The notes under the pieces were generated by a model. It was given only the letters and a program-made list of their open reading frames with translations, did not search any database and had not been told where the DNA came from. The translations under genes were made by a program, and so were the position numbers. DNA of 64,000 nucleotides from NCBI GenBank assembly GCA_013415235.1, contig JACBYF010000003.1, positions 62,001 to 126,000 of the forward strand, in the 5' to 3' direction. Each line of letters starts with the position of its first letter. Positions within the stretch are counted from its first letter, which is position 1. This document shows positions 34,469-43,312 of the stretch, one piece after another. Source of the DNA: Gemelliphila palaticanis (GTDB lineage: Bacteria > Bacillota > Bacilli > Staphylococcales > Gemellaceae).

Positions 34469-35917
34469 TTATTTCTGTATTTTTATTTCTTTTTCTGGTT
34501 TTTTATTCCAGCAATCTGCATTACTTATTTTTATAGGTAAATTACCGATATAAAATTGTGGTTCTAAGCCTTTTTTGTACTGGCTAACATAGTCTTTAAG
34601 AACTATATAAACTACGCCAGATAATCCTATTACAGCTATTAAGTTTAGAACTACCATGATTCCCATAGTAACATCTGCTGCTCCCCATACTATTTCTAAA
34701 TCTGCAACACTTCCTAAATAAACAAAACCACAAACTAAAACTCTATAAATATTAACTGCCCATTTTTTAGGGATAAGATACTGAATATTAGTTTCTCCGT
34801 AATAATAGTTACCTATTACTGAGCTATAACCAAATAAAAATATTGCTATTATTAAAAATATAGATCCGATACTTCCTATTTGTGAAGTTAATGCTGCTTG
34901 AGTTAATTGAATTCCTTTTAACTTTCCATTACCAAATTCTAATCCTGGATATAGTAAAATTAAAAATGCAGTAGCTGTACATACTAAACAAGTATCAAAG
35001 TAAACACCTAATGTTTGAATAAATCCTTGTTTAGCTGGGTGAGTACTTTCTGCTGTAGCTGCAGCATTAGGTGTTGATCCTAAACCTGCCTCATTAGTAA
35101 ACATACCTCTTTTTATTCCTAAAAGTATAGCTGTTCCCATTCCTATAACTCCACCACCTACTTGCTCTAATCCAAAAGCTGCATTGAATATTTGAGCTAT
35201 AAGTCCTGGAACTTTGTCGTAATTTATAATCATTATAACTAAAACTATAAATAAATAAATTAGTGCCATTACTGGAACAAGCCATTGTGTTATTTTAACT
35301 ATTTTTGTAACTCCACCAAAAATAACAAATACTGTTAATACTGCTAAAAGACCACCAACTATTTTTGAATCTACATCATATATATGAAGTGATTGAGCAA
35401 TAGTATTAGCTTGAACAGAGTTAAATGCAAAACCGTAAGTTATAGAAATTACGAATGCGAATAAAACTCCCATCCATTTTTGACCTAATCCTTTTTCCAT
35501 GTAATATGCAGGTCCACCTCTAAATAAGCCTTTTCTATCTTTTATTTTATAAACTTGGGCTAAAGTAGACTCTGCAAATGAAGAAGCTCCACCAAAAAAT
35601 GCCATTACCCACATCCAAAAAACAGAACCAGGTCCTCCTAAAGCTATTGCTATTGCAACTCCTGCTATAGTTCCTGTTCCTACTCTTGAAGCGGCTGATA
35701 TAGTAAATGCTTGGAACGCCGATACTCCTTTTTGCTCTCCATCTGCATTTTTAATAGGCTTTTCTTTTATCAGCCTAAACATTTCTTTTAAATATGTAAA
35801 TTGAACAAATTTTGTACTAAATGTAAAATAAATACCTGTAACTATAATTAAAGCAATTAAAAAATAAGTCCACATAAAATCATTTACAACTGATAGCCAG
35901 TTAGAAAAATTTTCCAT
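34469..35917 (-). CDS. Sodium:alanine (AGCS family) symporter
   Basis: A Na+-coupled small amino acid carrier (alanine/glycine) in the membrane, 482 residues, about 11 helices. Family landmarks: ASRVGTGTIAGVAIAIALGG (about 75-94), PGSVFWMWVMAFFGGASSFA, RGGPAYYMEKGLG and GIKRGMFTNEAGLGSTPNAA (about 267-286). AAGGAGG precedes the ATG. Monocistronic with a terminator. Similar to AlsT of Bacillus; exact substrate is from family. Confidence 0.95.
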   Translation of the reverse strand: MENFSNWLSVVNDFMWTYFLIALIIVTGIYFTFSTKFVQFTYLKEMFRLIKEKPIKNADGEQKGVSAFQAFTISAASRVGTGTIAGVAIAIALGGPGSVFWMWVMAFFGGASSFAESTLAQVYKIKDRKGLFRGGPAYYMEKGLGQKWMGVLFAFVISITYGFAFNSVQANTIAQSLHIYDVDSKIVGGLLAVLTVFVIFGGVTKIVKITQWLVPVMALIYLFIVLVIMIINYDKVPGLIAQIFNAAFGLEQVGGGVIGMGTAILLGIKRGMFTNEAGLGSTPNAAATAESTHPAKQGFIQTLGVYFDTCLVCTATAFLILLYPGLEFGNGKLKGIQLTQAALTSQIGSIGSIFLIIAIFLFGYSSVIGNYYYGETNIQYLIPKKWAVNIYRVLVCGFVYLGSVADLEIVWGAADVTMGIMVVLNLIAVIGLSGVVYIVLKDYVSQYKKGLEPQFYIGNLPIKISNADCWNKKPEKEIKIQK

Positions 35918-36051
35918 TTTTATTTTCCTCCTTAATTTTTCATATTAAAATTTTATCACTATTTTTCTAAATATATGAAACGATGTTAAATAATATAACG
36001 TAGAATATACAAAAATAATATTATAAACTTAAAAGTTAGAAAAATAAAATA

Positions 36052-36082
36052 AAAGGACTTAGCTGTATTAACTAAATCCTTT
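36052..36082 (-). terminator. Terminator of the twin membrane-protein genes
   Basis: AAAAGGA-TTAG pairs with CTAA-TCCTTT with one mismatch per side; A-rich on the plus strand gives a minus-strand T run. Confidence 0.75.
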
Positions 36083-36108
36083 ATTAATTTCTAATTTTCT
36101 ATAATAAT

Positions 36109-36774
36109 CTACTTTATTAAAATTTTATTTCTACTATCTAATTCTTTATTTATATATTCTTTGTCATAAATTGATGTATCTAGCTTTTCTAAAATTACTA
36201 TTTCTCCATTTTTTACTTTATTCTTGAAGTTATATGTTAAAAACATAGTGAAAATAACTAAAATAAATTTTGTTAAGAAAACTAATATATCTGCATAAAA
36301 AACTCCTGTGTTTACATAATCATCTTTAATTAATGCCTCTACATTATAATTAAAATTGAATTGGTATAAATAGTAAATCATAGCTAAAATATTTGTAATG
36401 AAAGTTATGTAAAGTAAATTTAAAAATTTTTTACTGCTTATTATTGGTTTTAAAAATAAATATGTAACTATAATATAAAATAGAGTTTCTTGTACTATCT
36501 TTGTATTAGAATAAAGTTTTAAATAATCATTGTGTAATAAGTATAGAGTTATGTTTAAGTTTAAATCCATAATTAATTTTATTACTACAAAAGATATACT
36601 CGTAACTAAATAAATTATGTGCCATTTTATTTTATAAAATCTGTTATAATAATTGCTAAACACTGTATAGTAATTATAGTACGCTATAAATGCTTTCCAA
36701 CCTTCTTCATTAAACACTTTTAAAACAAAGTATATAGGAAGGCAGCTAACTAAATATTCAATAATAATAATCAT
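36109..36774 (-). CDS. Integral membrane protein of unknown function (sister of 36800-37513)
   Basis: 221 residues with about five hydrophobic segments. It starts with IIIIEYLVSCLPIYFVLKVF followed by NEEGWKAFIAYYNYYTVFSNYY, a short juxtamembrane motif (large aromatic, Asn/Pro-Tyr) like that in DUF5684-type proteins. It ends with a charged cytosolic tail KLDTSIYDKEYINKELDSR; the tail of the neighbour (ELEKLENYEVEKLLYLREKS) looks alike, so the two are probably divergent duplicates. AGGAGG precedes the ATG 25 bp after the neighbour. Function not known. Confidence 0.7.
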   Translation of the reverse strand: MIIIIEYLVSCLPIYFVLKVFNEEGWKAFIAYYNYYTVFSNYYNRFYKIKWHIIYLVTSISFVVIKLIMDLNLNITLYLLHNDYLKLYSNTKIVQETLFYIIVTYLFLKPIISSKKFLNLLYITFITNILAMIYYLYQFNFNYNVEALIKDDYVNTGVFYADILVFLTKFILVIFTMFLTYNFKNKVKNGEIVILEKLDTSIYDKEYINKELDSRNKILIK

Positions 36775-36799
36775 AAAACATTCCTCCTAAATTATTATA

Positions 36800-37513
36800 C
36801 TATTTTTTTCTAATAAGACTTTTTTCTCTTAAATACAATAGTTTTTCTACTTCATAGTTTTCTAATTTTTCTAATTCTATTTTTTCCACTACCTCTGCTG
36901 TGTTATACCTAACTTTTCTATACATAATATATGAAACTACTATTATGTATATTGGCATTATTAAAGAACCTATTACGCTAAAAAAAATATTAGAATAAAG
37001 TGTAAATTCATCACCCACAGAGATTGGTGGCATAGTATTTATATTATTAAAAATATTTACAATCATACTGTTAAAAAATGATAGTATAAAAAGTATTACA
37101 TATGCTAATTTTAATGAATGTTTGTACATAATCGGAAAATCTCTAACAAAAGATATAACTATAAACATTATAGAAGACACAAATACTAGAACAGCTCCTA
37201 TTATAATAATTCCAAAATTGATAGAAAGCCCTCCTATTGTAAAAAGTAATATAGATATTAATAGTAGAACTATAGCAATTAAATATAGTTTACCCCAATT
37301 ACTTTTATAAACTCTACCTTTATATTCTTTTAAATTTCTATAAGTTGAATATATAGGAATAAACGCTAAATAACTTTTTATATTTAAAGTTTTAAAAACA
37401 AAAAATGTAGATAAGCAAGATATAATATAAAAGAATATAAAAACTGGTAATATTATACTAACTAAAAACAAGTTTGATAGATTTGCTGCATCAAAGTTTA
37501 AAATATGTTCCAT
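36800..37513 (-). CDS. Integral membrane protein of unknown function (sister of 36109-36774)
   Basis: 237 residues with about five to six hydrophobic segments. After the first helix comes LNIKSYLAFIPIYSTYRNLK, the same juxtamembrane motif as in the downstream gene and in DUF5684-type proteins. The C-terminal tail is charged and predicted cytosolic. The frame can open at a GTG (37522), but AAGGGG overlaps that codon; ATG 37513 has the right spacing. First gene of the pair. Confidence 0.7.
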   Translation of the reverse strand: MEHILNFDAANLSNLFLVSIILPVFIFFYIISCLSTFFVFKTLNIKSYLAFIPIYSTYRNLKEYKGRVYKSNWGKLYLIAIVLLLISILLFTIGGLSINFGIIIIGAVLVFVSSIMFIVISFVRDFPIMYKHSLKLAYVILFILSFFNSMIVNIFNNINTMPPISVGDEFTLYSNIFFSVIGSLIMPIYIIVVSYIMYRKVRYNTAEVVEKIELEKLENYEVEKLLYLREKSLIRKK

Positions 37514-37672
37514 AAAAAACACCCCTTTTTATTTTATTATAGCATATTGATACAGCATTTTAAATATTTTATAGTCATTTTATAAATTATATAATTGTTA
37601 TAAAATATATCTTTATATTTTAATTTATTAATCGAAAATAAGTTCCAAAAAAATAACAATAAATGTTATATA

Positions 37673-37960
37673 TTATATAAAAATAAATATAATAAAAAAT
37701 ATTAACAATACACTAATAATTATAGAAATATATCCCATTTTCTTCGCTTTACTTTCATAATATTCTTTTTCTTCCGGTATTTTTCTTGTACTTTCATACA
37801 ATTCATCTGTCATTCCAGATAAGAAATTATAGCTTTTTTTGTAAATTAATAAATAAGCAGTATAAAGAAACAACAACAATATCGATAACAATATTATTAT
37901 ATGTACAAAATTATTCCCTAACAAAATTCCAATTAGTATAGGTATAAAAACTATATTCAA
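37673..37960 (-). CDS. Small membrane protein, DUF3784-like; start uncertain
   Basis: 95 residues: two hydrophobic N-terminal segments (about 1-38), a polar middle KKSYNFLSGMTDELYES (about 42-58), and a third hydrophobic segment at the end. This layout resembles DUF3784 proteins. The only in-frame start candidate before the hydrophobic region is a TTG (37960) without a ribosome site, and the whiA terminator lies just upstream, so the gene may be poorly expressed or decaying. Function unknown. Confidence 0.5.
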   Translation of the reverse strand: MNIVFIPILIGILLGNNFVHIIILLSILLLFLYTAYLLIYKKSYNFLSGMTDELYESTRKIPEEKEYYESKAKKMGYISIIISVLLIFFIIFIFI

Positions 37961-38003
37961 AGGCTTATTTAAACTTTTTAATATTATTTTAACATAATAA
38001 AAA

Positions 38004-38024
38004 AGACTTATTTTTCATAAGTCT
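38004..38024 (-). terminator. Terminator overlapping the end of whiA
   Basis: AGACTTAT pairs with ATAAGTCT around a GAAAA-type loop, followed on the minus strand by TTTTTT. The stem includes the whiA stop region (38008). Confidence 0.8.
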
Positions 38025-38955
38025 CTTCTCTTAGTTGTTGGGCTATCTTGGCAATTTTTCTTAATCTGTGATTTAAACCTGATTTTGATAATTTTCCATC
38101 TTCTATTAATTCTGCTATTTCTTTTAAAGGAGATTCAGGATTTTGTAATCTTACTTCTGCTACAACTCTAAGTTTATCATCTAAATTTTCAAGTCCTAAT
38201 CTCTCCTGAATTATATTTATATCTTCTAACTGTTTTGCAGAAGCATTTATCGTCTTATTAATATTAGCTAAATCACAGTTTTGCATTCTATTTACAGAAT
38301 TGTTTATATCTCTAACTATTCGCTCATCTTCAAATTGGAAAAGTGCTTGATATGCACCGACTATACTAATAAATTCTGCAATTTTTTCTGATTCTTTTAT
38401 GTAAACTATAAAACCTTTTTTTCTTTCTAAACTACGAGCATTCAAATCATAGCTATTTAATAAATCATTTAATGCTTTATTATGTTCTGCATATTGCGAA
38501 AATATTTCGAGATGATATCTTGATGTTCTTGGGTTATTTACAGAACCTCCAGCTAAAAATGCTCCTCTTAAATAAGCTCTCTTTTTCTCTTCACTATCTA
38601 TTAATTTTTCTTCTATATTAGCATTTAAAGTGTAATTATCATTTAGTATATATAAATCTGTAAGTATCTCTTTAACTCTATCATCTAAACGACATATATA
38701 TACATTATTTTTCTTTAATTTTAATTTCTTTCTAACAGATATGTTTATATGTACATCATAAAAATGCTTAATAAGTGAAAATATTCTTCTGGCTATAGAA
38801 GCATTTTCTGTTTGCAAACTCATACTTAATTTACCGTTAGATATGGTTAATACACCAATCATTTTTATTAGAGCTGAAAGTTCAGACAAAAACTCTTCAC
38901 TTTTATTTATTTCAATAAGTGTCAACTCTTTTTTCATATCAGAAGCGTAAGACAC
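38008..38955 (-). CDS. whiA: DNA-binding protein WhiA
   Basis: 315 residues. WhiA has an N-terminal degenerate homing-endonuclease fold (about 1-210; ALIKMIGVLTISNGK, YLRGAFLAGGSVNNPRTSRYHL-type motifs are visible) and a C-terminal helix-turn-helix (about 225-310; LANINKTINASAKQLEDI, EVRLQNPESPLKEIAELIED). In Firmicutes it influences division and chromosome segregation. The start is a GTG after AGGAG. rapZ and yvcK, its usual neighbours, are not in this window. A terminator lies inside its 3' end. Confidence 0.96.
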   Translation of the reverse strand: MSYASDMKKELTLIEINKSEEFLSELSALIKMIGVLTISNGKLSMSLQTENASIARRIFSLIKHFYDVHINISVRKKLKLKKNNVYICRLDDRVKEILTDLYILNDNYTLNANIEEKLIDSEEKKRAYLRGAFLAGGSVNNPRTSRYHLEIFSQYAEHNKALNDLLNSYDLNARSLERKKGFIVYIKESEKIAEFISIVGAYQALFQFEDERIVRDINNSVNRMQNCDLANINKTINASAKQLEDINIIQERLGLENLDDKLRVVAEVRLQNPESPLKEIAELIEDGKLSKSGLNHRLRKIAKIAQQLREETYEK

Positions 38956-39066
38956 ACAGGTTACTCCTTTCTATAAATTTTTATAACTATACTATTTTAA
39001 CATTTTAAGTTTTAATTAACAAATATATTGTTGCACTATAAAATATAAAAGTTTCAACAATAAATT

Positions 39067-39103
39067 AAGACTGTTAAATTATATTTAAAATTTTAACAGT
39101 CTT
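39067..39103 (-). terminator. Terminator of the LysP-like permease gene
   Basis: AAGACTGTTAAA pairs with TTTAACAGTCTT; the T run on the minus strand is interrupted (TTAATTTATT), so efficiency is uncertain. Confidence 0.65.
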
Positions 39104-39140
39104 AATAATATATTAATAAATATTTTAGGTGAAATATTTA

Positions 39141-40580
39141 TTATTTTTTAAATTTATCTAAATCTATTTCATTTAGTTTTAAGTAATTTGTTTTATAGAC
39201 TATTTTATGTCCTAACCAAAGAACTAAAATTAATAATATCGGTAAAGAATCATAAAATGCTTTTAATATTCCACCTGATTTTAAATCAGAGTATATTTGT
39301 AAAACTACTAACAGTATAAAACCTAAAAGCGCTATATAAGAGCCTATAATACCAAACTTAGCCTTATAAGGTAATACCGTAGATATGTCTTTATTTTGAG
39401 CTTTTATAGATTTTCTTAGTCTAATTTGTGAAAAAATAGCTATAATCCAAATACAAACTACCAATATACCTACTATAGATAATAAAGTATAATATCCTTT
39501 CGGACTATATTTTTCAAATAAGAAACTCACTATTACTACAAATGCACTAAAAATTACTGCATATTGTGGACTTGAACTAGTGCTAAGTTTAGAGAATATT
39601 TTTGGTGCATAACTTCTTGTACTCAATGAATATAATTGTCTACTTGCAAAATAAATACCCGAATTTCCTGCTGATAAAACCGAAGTACAAATTACTGCAT
39701 TCATAACTGATGCTGCTAATAAATATCCTGCATTTTCAAAAACTATTGTAAATGGTGATGCTAAAATATTTGAAGTGTCTAATAATCTTGGATCATTAAC
39801 AGAAATAACTGCTGATATAATAAACATTGTTGCTATATAAAATATTAATATTCTCCAAAAAACTTGATTTACTGCTTTTGGCATTGTTTTTTCCGGCTCA
39901 TTAGATTCTCCTGCTGCTATTACAACAGATTCCGTTCCTCCAAATGAAAAAGCAGCCGTAGATAAAACTGCAAAGAAACCTAGGAATCCTTGAGCTCCTT
40001 CAACATTTGAATTATCAATAAATGTATTCATACCATAAGTTTTAGCCCCAATTATTCCAAATATTAAAGCTGTTCCTGCTAATAAAAAGAATATTACTAC
40101 TAAAACTTTTATAATAGTTAGCCAATATTCTACTTCTCCAAAAATTTTTACACTAGATATGTTAACTATAAATAGTAATATTAGGAAAAATAAACATATA
40201 GATAGTGTAGAATAATTTTGGAAAAATTCCCAGAATTGTAGAACTTTTGCAAGTGTAATTATATCTATTCCTGTAACTAAAACCCACATGAACCAATAAA
40301 GCCAACCTACTGCAAAACCTAAAGAAGAATCTACAAATCTTTCTGAATAAGAACTTACCGATCCTGATACGGGATAAAAACTAGCCATTTCACCTAACGA
40401 AGACATTAAAAAATAAATAAAAACACCTATAAGCAAATAAGCTAGTATTGATTTGTATGAACCTGCTTGGGCTACTAAAACTCCACTCGCCATAAACAGA
40501 CCAGTTCCTATTGCTCCACCTATTGCCATCATAGATATGTGTCTGGCTTTAAGATTTCTTTGCATTTTTGTCTTTGACAT
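39141..40580 (-). CDS. Amino acid permease, LysP-like (APC family)
   Basis: A 479-residue APC transporter with 12 helices. It begins RNLKARHISMMAIGGAIGTG, the substrate-binding first helix of the amino acid permease group closest to lysine permeases (LysP). Other landmarks: GEMASFYPVSGSVSSYSERF (about 63-82) and FSFGGTESVVIAAGESNEPE (about 212-231). AAGGATG precedes the ATG. Stand-alone. Substrate lysine is a guess from overall similarity; other cationic or aromatic amino acids are possible. Confidence 0.9.
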   Translation of the reverse strand: MSKTKMQRNLKARHISMMAIGGAIGTGLFMASGVLVAQAGSYKSILAYLLIGVFIYFLMSSLGEMASFYPVSGSVSSYSERFVDSSLGFAVGWLYWFMWVLVTGIDIITLAKVLQFWEFFQNYSTLSICLFFLILLFIVNISSVKIFGEVEYWLTIIKVLVVIFFLLAGTALIFGIIGAKTYGMNTFIDNSNVEGAQGFLGFFAVLSTAAFSFGGTESVVIAAGESNEPEKTMPKAVNQVFWRILIFYIATMFIISAVISVNDPRLLDTSNILASPFTIVFENAGYLLAASVMNAVICTSVLSAGNSGIYFASRQLYSLSTRSYAPKIFSKLSTSSSPQYAVIFSAFVVIVSFLFEKYSPKGYYTLLSIVGILVVCIWIIAIFSQIRLRKSIKAQNKDISTVLPYKAKFGIIGSYIALLGFILLVVLQIYSDLKSGGILKAFYDSLPILLILVLWLGHKIVYKTNYLKLNEIDLDKFKK

Positions 40581-40702
40581 ATAATCACATCCTTTTTAAA
40601 TATTATAAGTTAAAATTATACTATAATATAGTTAAAAAATCAAACACTTTTTTGAATTTTCTAAACAAAACTGAAAATTGCGAAAATATAAGTTGTTAAA
40701 CA

Positions 40703-40779
40703 AAAAAAATACTCACACCATTCATATAGATCAATTTTAAAAGTTAACCTAAATTATTATACAGTGTGAATATTTTTTA
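40703..40779 (-). terminator. Large-loop terminator of the argS-rpoE operon
   Basis: AAAAAATACTCACAC pairs with GTGTGAATATTTTTT over a 45-nt interior that can form a weaker inner stem (ATTTT / AAAAGT). Minus strand ends in an eight-T run. Confidence 0.7.
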
Positions 40780-40792
40780 TGATGCATATATA

Positions 40793-41263
40793 TTAAAATT
40801 CTTCTTCTTCGTGATTTATACCTAATTTAGAAACTATTTCTTCGTCATCTCCAAACCCAAATAAATCATCCTCTTCTTTTTCATCTTCGTCTTCTTGCTC
40901 TACTAATTCATCTAATTCATCAGTAACATCTTCATTATCTTCTTCATCTTCATAAATATCAATATCTTCTTCGATATCAAATTTACTAATACTAGGCTCT
41001 ACGAAGTTAAGAACATCCTCTACTGATAAACTATCTTTAAGAACCCAACTTCCATCTTCTATACATACAAATCTTCCATCTAAATTAAGATCTGTATAAA
41101 AATATGACATTTGATTAACAAATTCTTCTTCTGATAAGTTTAATTGAGGTTTTATATAATCTAAAAAATCATATATATTTAATTTTTTTATATTATTATC
41201 AACCATATATTTATAACATTGCTCTGTTATTGATGAGCTGTTTACATTTTTTAGTTCTGCCAT
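40793..41263 (-). CDS. rpoE: DNA-directed RNA polymerase delta subunit
   Basis: 156 residues. The N-terminal globular domain (about 1-90, TEQCYKYMVDNNIKKLNIYD, FYTDLNLDGRFVCIEDGSWV) is followed by an extremely acidic unstructured tail of Glu/Asp repeats ending EEEF, the delta signature. Delta binds RNA polymerase in Firmicutes, speeds recycling and sharpens promoter response to the initiating NTP. GGAG precedes the ATG, 14 bp after argS. Gene order argS-rpoE is as in other Bacilli. Confidence 0.97.
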   Translation of the reverse strand: MAELKNVNSSSITEQCYKYMVDNNIKKLNIYDFLDYIKPQLNLSEEEFVNQMSYFYTDLNLDGRFVCIEDGSWVLKDSLSVEDVLNFVEPSISKFDIEEDIDIYEDEEDNEDVTDELDELVEQEDEDEKEEDDLFGFGDDEEIVSKLGINHEEEEF

Positions 41264-41277
41264 TTCTTTTCTCCTAA

Positions 41278-42915
41278 TTACATTTTTTCTGGTGCAGTTA
41301 CACCGACTAGATTTAAAGCATTTTTTATAGTTATTTTTACTGCTGAAATTAATGCTAAATAACTTTCTGTTTGTTCTTTGTTTTCTGTTACTACTTTGTT
41401 ATTTCCATAAAATTTATGGAACGTTGCAGCAAGATTTTGCATATAATTACATACTCTATGTGGTTCATAGTGTTTTGCTGCTTGTGACACTACTTCTGGG
41501 AAATATGCTAATGTTTTTAACACGTCAATAGAATACTCATCTGTCAGTAATTCTGCATTATATTTGTTAATATCGTAAGAACTTTCTTCTACTTGTCTTA
41601 ATATTGAACATATTCTAGCGTGAGCATATTGTACATAATAAAGTGGATTGTCACTTGACTCTTCTTTTGCTACTGTAAAGTCAAAGTCTAGGTGTGTATC
41701 TGCACTACGCATAGCTAGGAAATATCTTGCTGCATCTACTCCTACTTCTTCTATTAAATCTCTTACAGTTATAGATTTACCCGTTCTTTTACTCATTTTT
41801 ACTTCTTGACCATTTTCTAAAAGTCTTACTAATTGCATAATTAATACTTCTAGATTTTTTGGATCGTAACCAGTAGCTGCAACAGAGGCTTTAAGTCTTG
41901 GAACATATCCGTGATGGTCTGCTCCAAATAAATTAATAAGTTTTGAATATCCTCTATCAAATTTATCCTTATGATATGCTATATCTGGTGTAAAGTATGT
42001 ATAACTTCCATCTGCTTTTATTAAGACTCTATCTTTATCATCACCAGTTCCTAATTCTGTAGTTTTTAACCATGTAGCTCCATCTAAATCATATATATGA
42101 CCAGATTTCTTAAGTGCCTCTAATGTTTCTGTTATTTTTCCATTTGTGTATAAAGAAGTTTCACTATAAAAATTATCAAACTCTACTCTAAAATCTGTTA
42201 AATCTTTTTTCAATTTATCTAATTGATAATTTACAGAATAAGTTCTTAAAAATGAGTAATACTCTTCTTCTGTTTTTTCTAACAAGCTATTTCCATATTC
42301 TTCTGCTAGAACTTGTCCTAATTTTACTATATCTTTCCCGTTATATCCATCTTCTGGCATAGTAGCATCAATACCTAATGCTTGTTTATATCTTGCATCA
42401 GCTGACATAGTAAGATTATTTATTTGATTTCCTGCATCATTAACATAAAACTCTCTAGTTACATCATAACCAGATAATTTCATTATTCTAACTAATGAAT
42501 CTGCTACAGCCCCATTTCTTGCGTGTCCCACATGCAAATCACCAGTAGGGTTAGCTGATACGTACTCTAAAAGAACTTTTTCTCCGTTTCCCGAATTGTT
42601 TTCTCCAAATTTGTCTTGTTTTTCAAATACAACTTTTATTATATCTCCTAAACTTGACTTGTTTACAAAGAAATTTATAAACCCTGGTCCTGCTATCTCT
42701 ATTTTTTCAATATAATCTACTTTTTCTATATTTGATATTATTTCCTCGGCAATAACTCTAGGATTTTTTCTAAGAACTTTTGTTAGTTGCATTGCAACGT
42801 TACTTGAAAAATCTCCATTATCTGTATTTTTAGGAGTTTCTACATATATATCTATATTTTCATCTACTAATTTACTAGTAGAATTTTTTAATAATTCTAT
42901 TATTTTATTTTTCAT
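41278..42915 (-). CDS. argS: Arginine--tRNA ligase
   Basis: Class I synthetase of 545 residues. N-terminal additional domain contacts the tRNA D-loop (residues 1-110), HIGH motif is HVGH (128-131) in SANPTGDLHVGHARNG, KMSKS-like loop is VKMSKRTGKS. The C-terminal anticodon-binding helical domain ends NLVGVTAPEKM, the canonical ArgRS tail. AAGGAG precedes the ATG, ten bases after the YwiB-like gene. No T-box leader. Confidence 0.98.
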   Translation of the reverse strand: MKNKIIELLKNSTSKLVDENIDIYVETPKNTDNGDFSSNVAMQLTKVLRKNPRVIAEEIISNIEKVDYIEKIEIAGPGFINFFVNKSSLGDIIKVVFEKQDKFGENNSGNGEKVLLEYVSANPTGDLHVGHARNGAVADSLVRIMKLSGYDVTREFYVNDAGNQINNLTMSADARYKQALGIDATMPEDGYNGKDIVKLGQVLAEEYGNSLLEKTEEEYYSFLRTYSVNYQLDKLKKDLTDFRVEFDNFYSETSLYTNGKITETLEALKKSGHIYDLDGATWLKTTELGTGDDKDRVLIKADGSYTYFTPDIAYHKDKFDRGYSKLINLFGADHHGYVPRLKASVAATGYDPKNLEVLIMQLVRLLENGQEVKMSKRTGKSITVRDLIEEVGVDAARYFLAMRSADTHLDFDFTVAKEESSDNPLYYVQYAHARICSILRQVEESSYDINKYNAELLTDEYSIDVLKTLAYFPEVVSQAAKHYEPHRVCNYMQNLAATFHKFYGNNKVVTENKEQTESYLALISAVKITIKNALNLVGVTAPEKM

Positions 42916-42925
42916 TAGTTTCTCC

Positions 42926-43312
42926 TTATTTTGTAGCTTTTTTTATAAGCAGTTTTAATTTGTTATACTGACTATCTATTTTTGAAAAATATATTTTATA
43001 ATCTATTTCAAATTGAACAAAGTTATTTTTCTCTAATATTTCTATATTTTGTAGTTCAGTTTTTAAATGAACCACACCATAATTTGTTGAATAATTAGTA
43101 GTACTTATTTGTTTTTTTATAGCCATTGTTGTATTGTCTTTTACTATACTAACATTATCTTTATTTTTGTCAATAACTATTTTAAATTTTTTTTTATTTT
43201 TATCAATATAATTTATTATGTAACTTTCTTCTTGTTCTAAATACTCGCCTTGATATTTTTCTACTAATAATTTTTCTTTATCTACATAGGTAGTTATAGT
43301 GATTAATTGCAT
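42926..43312 (-). CDS. DUF1934 family beta-barrel protein (YwiB-like)
   Basis: 128 residues. Small lipocalin-like barrel of the DUF1934 family, always next to argS in Bacilli (ywiB-argS). Strand pattern: MQLITITTYV, GEYLEQEESYIINYID, FKIVIDKNKDNVSIV, HLKTELQNIEI. A longer frame starts at 43354, but the ATG at 43312 shares its A with the ABC-F stop (TAATG) and follows GAGATGGGA, giving coupled translation. Function unknown. Less conserved than usual, so assignment relies partly on position. Confidence 0.8.
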   Translation of the reverse strand: MQLITITTYVDKEKLLVEKYQGEYLEQEESYIINYIDKNKKKFKIVIDKNKDNVSIVKDNTTMAIKKQISTTNYSTNYGVVHLKTELQNIEILEKNNFVQFEIDYKIYFSKIDSQYNKLKLLIKKATK

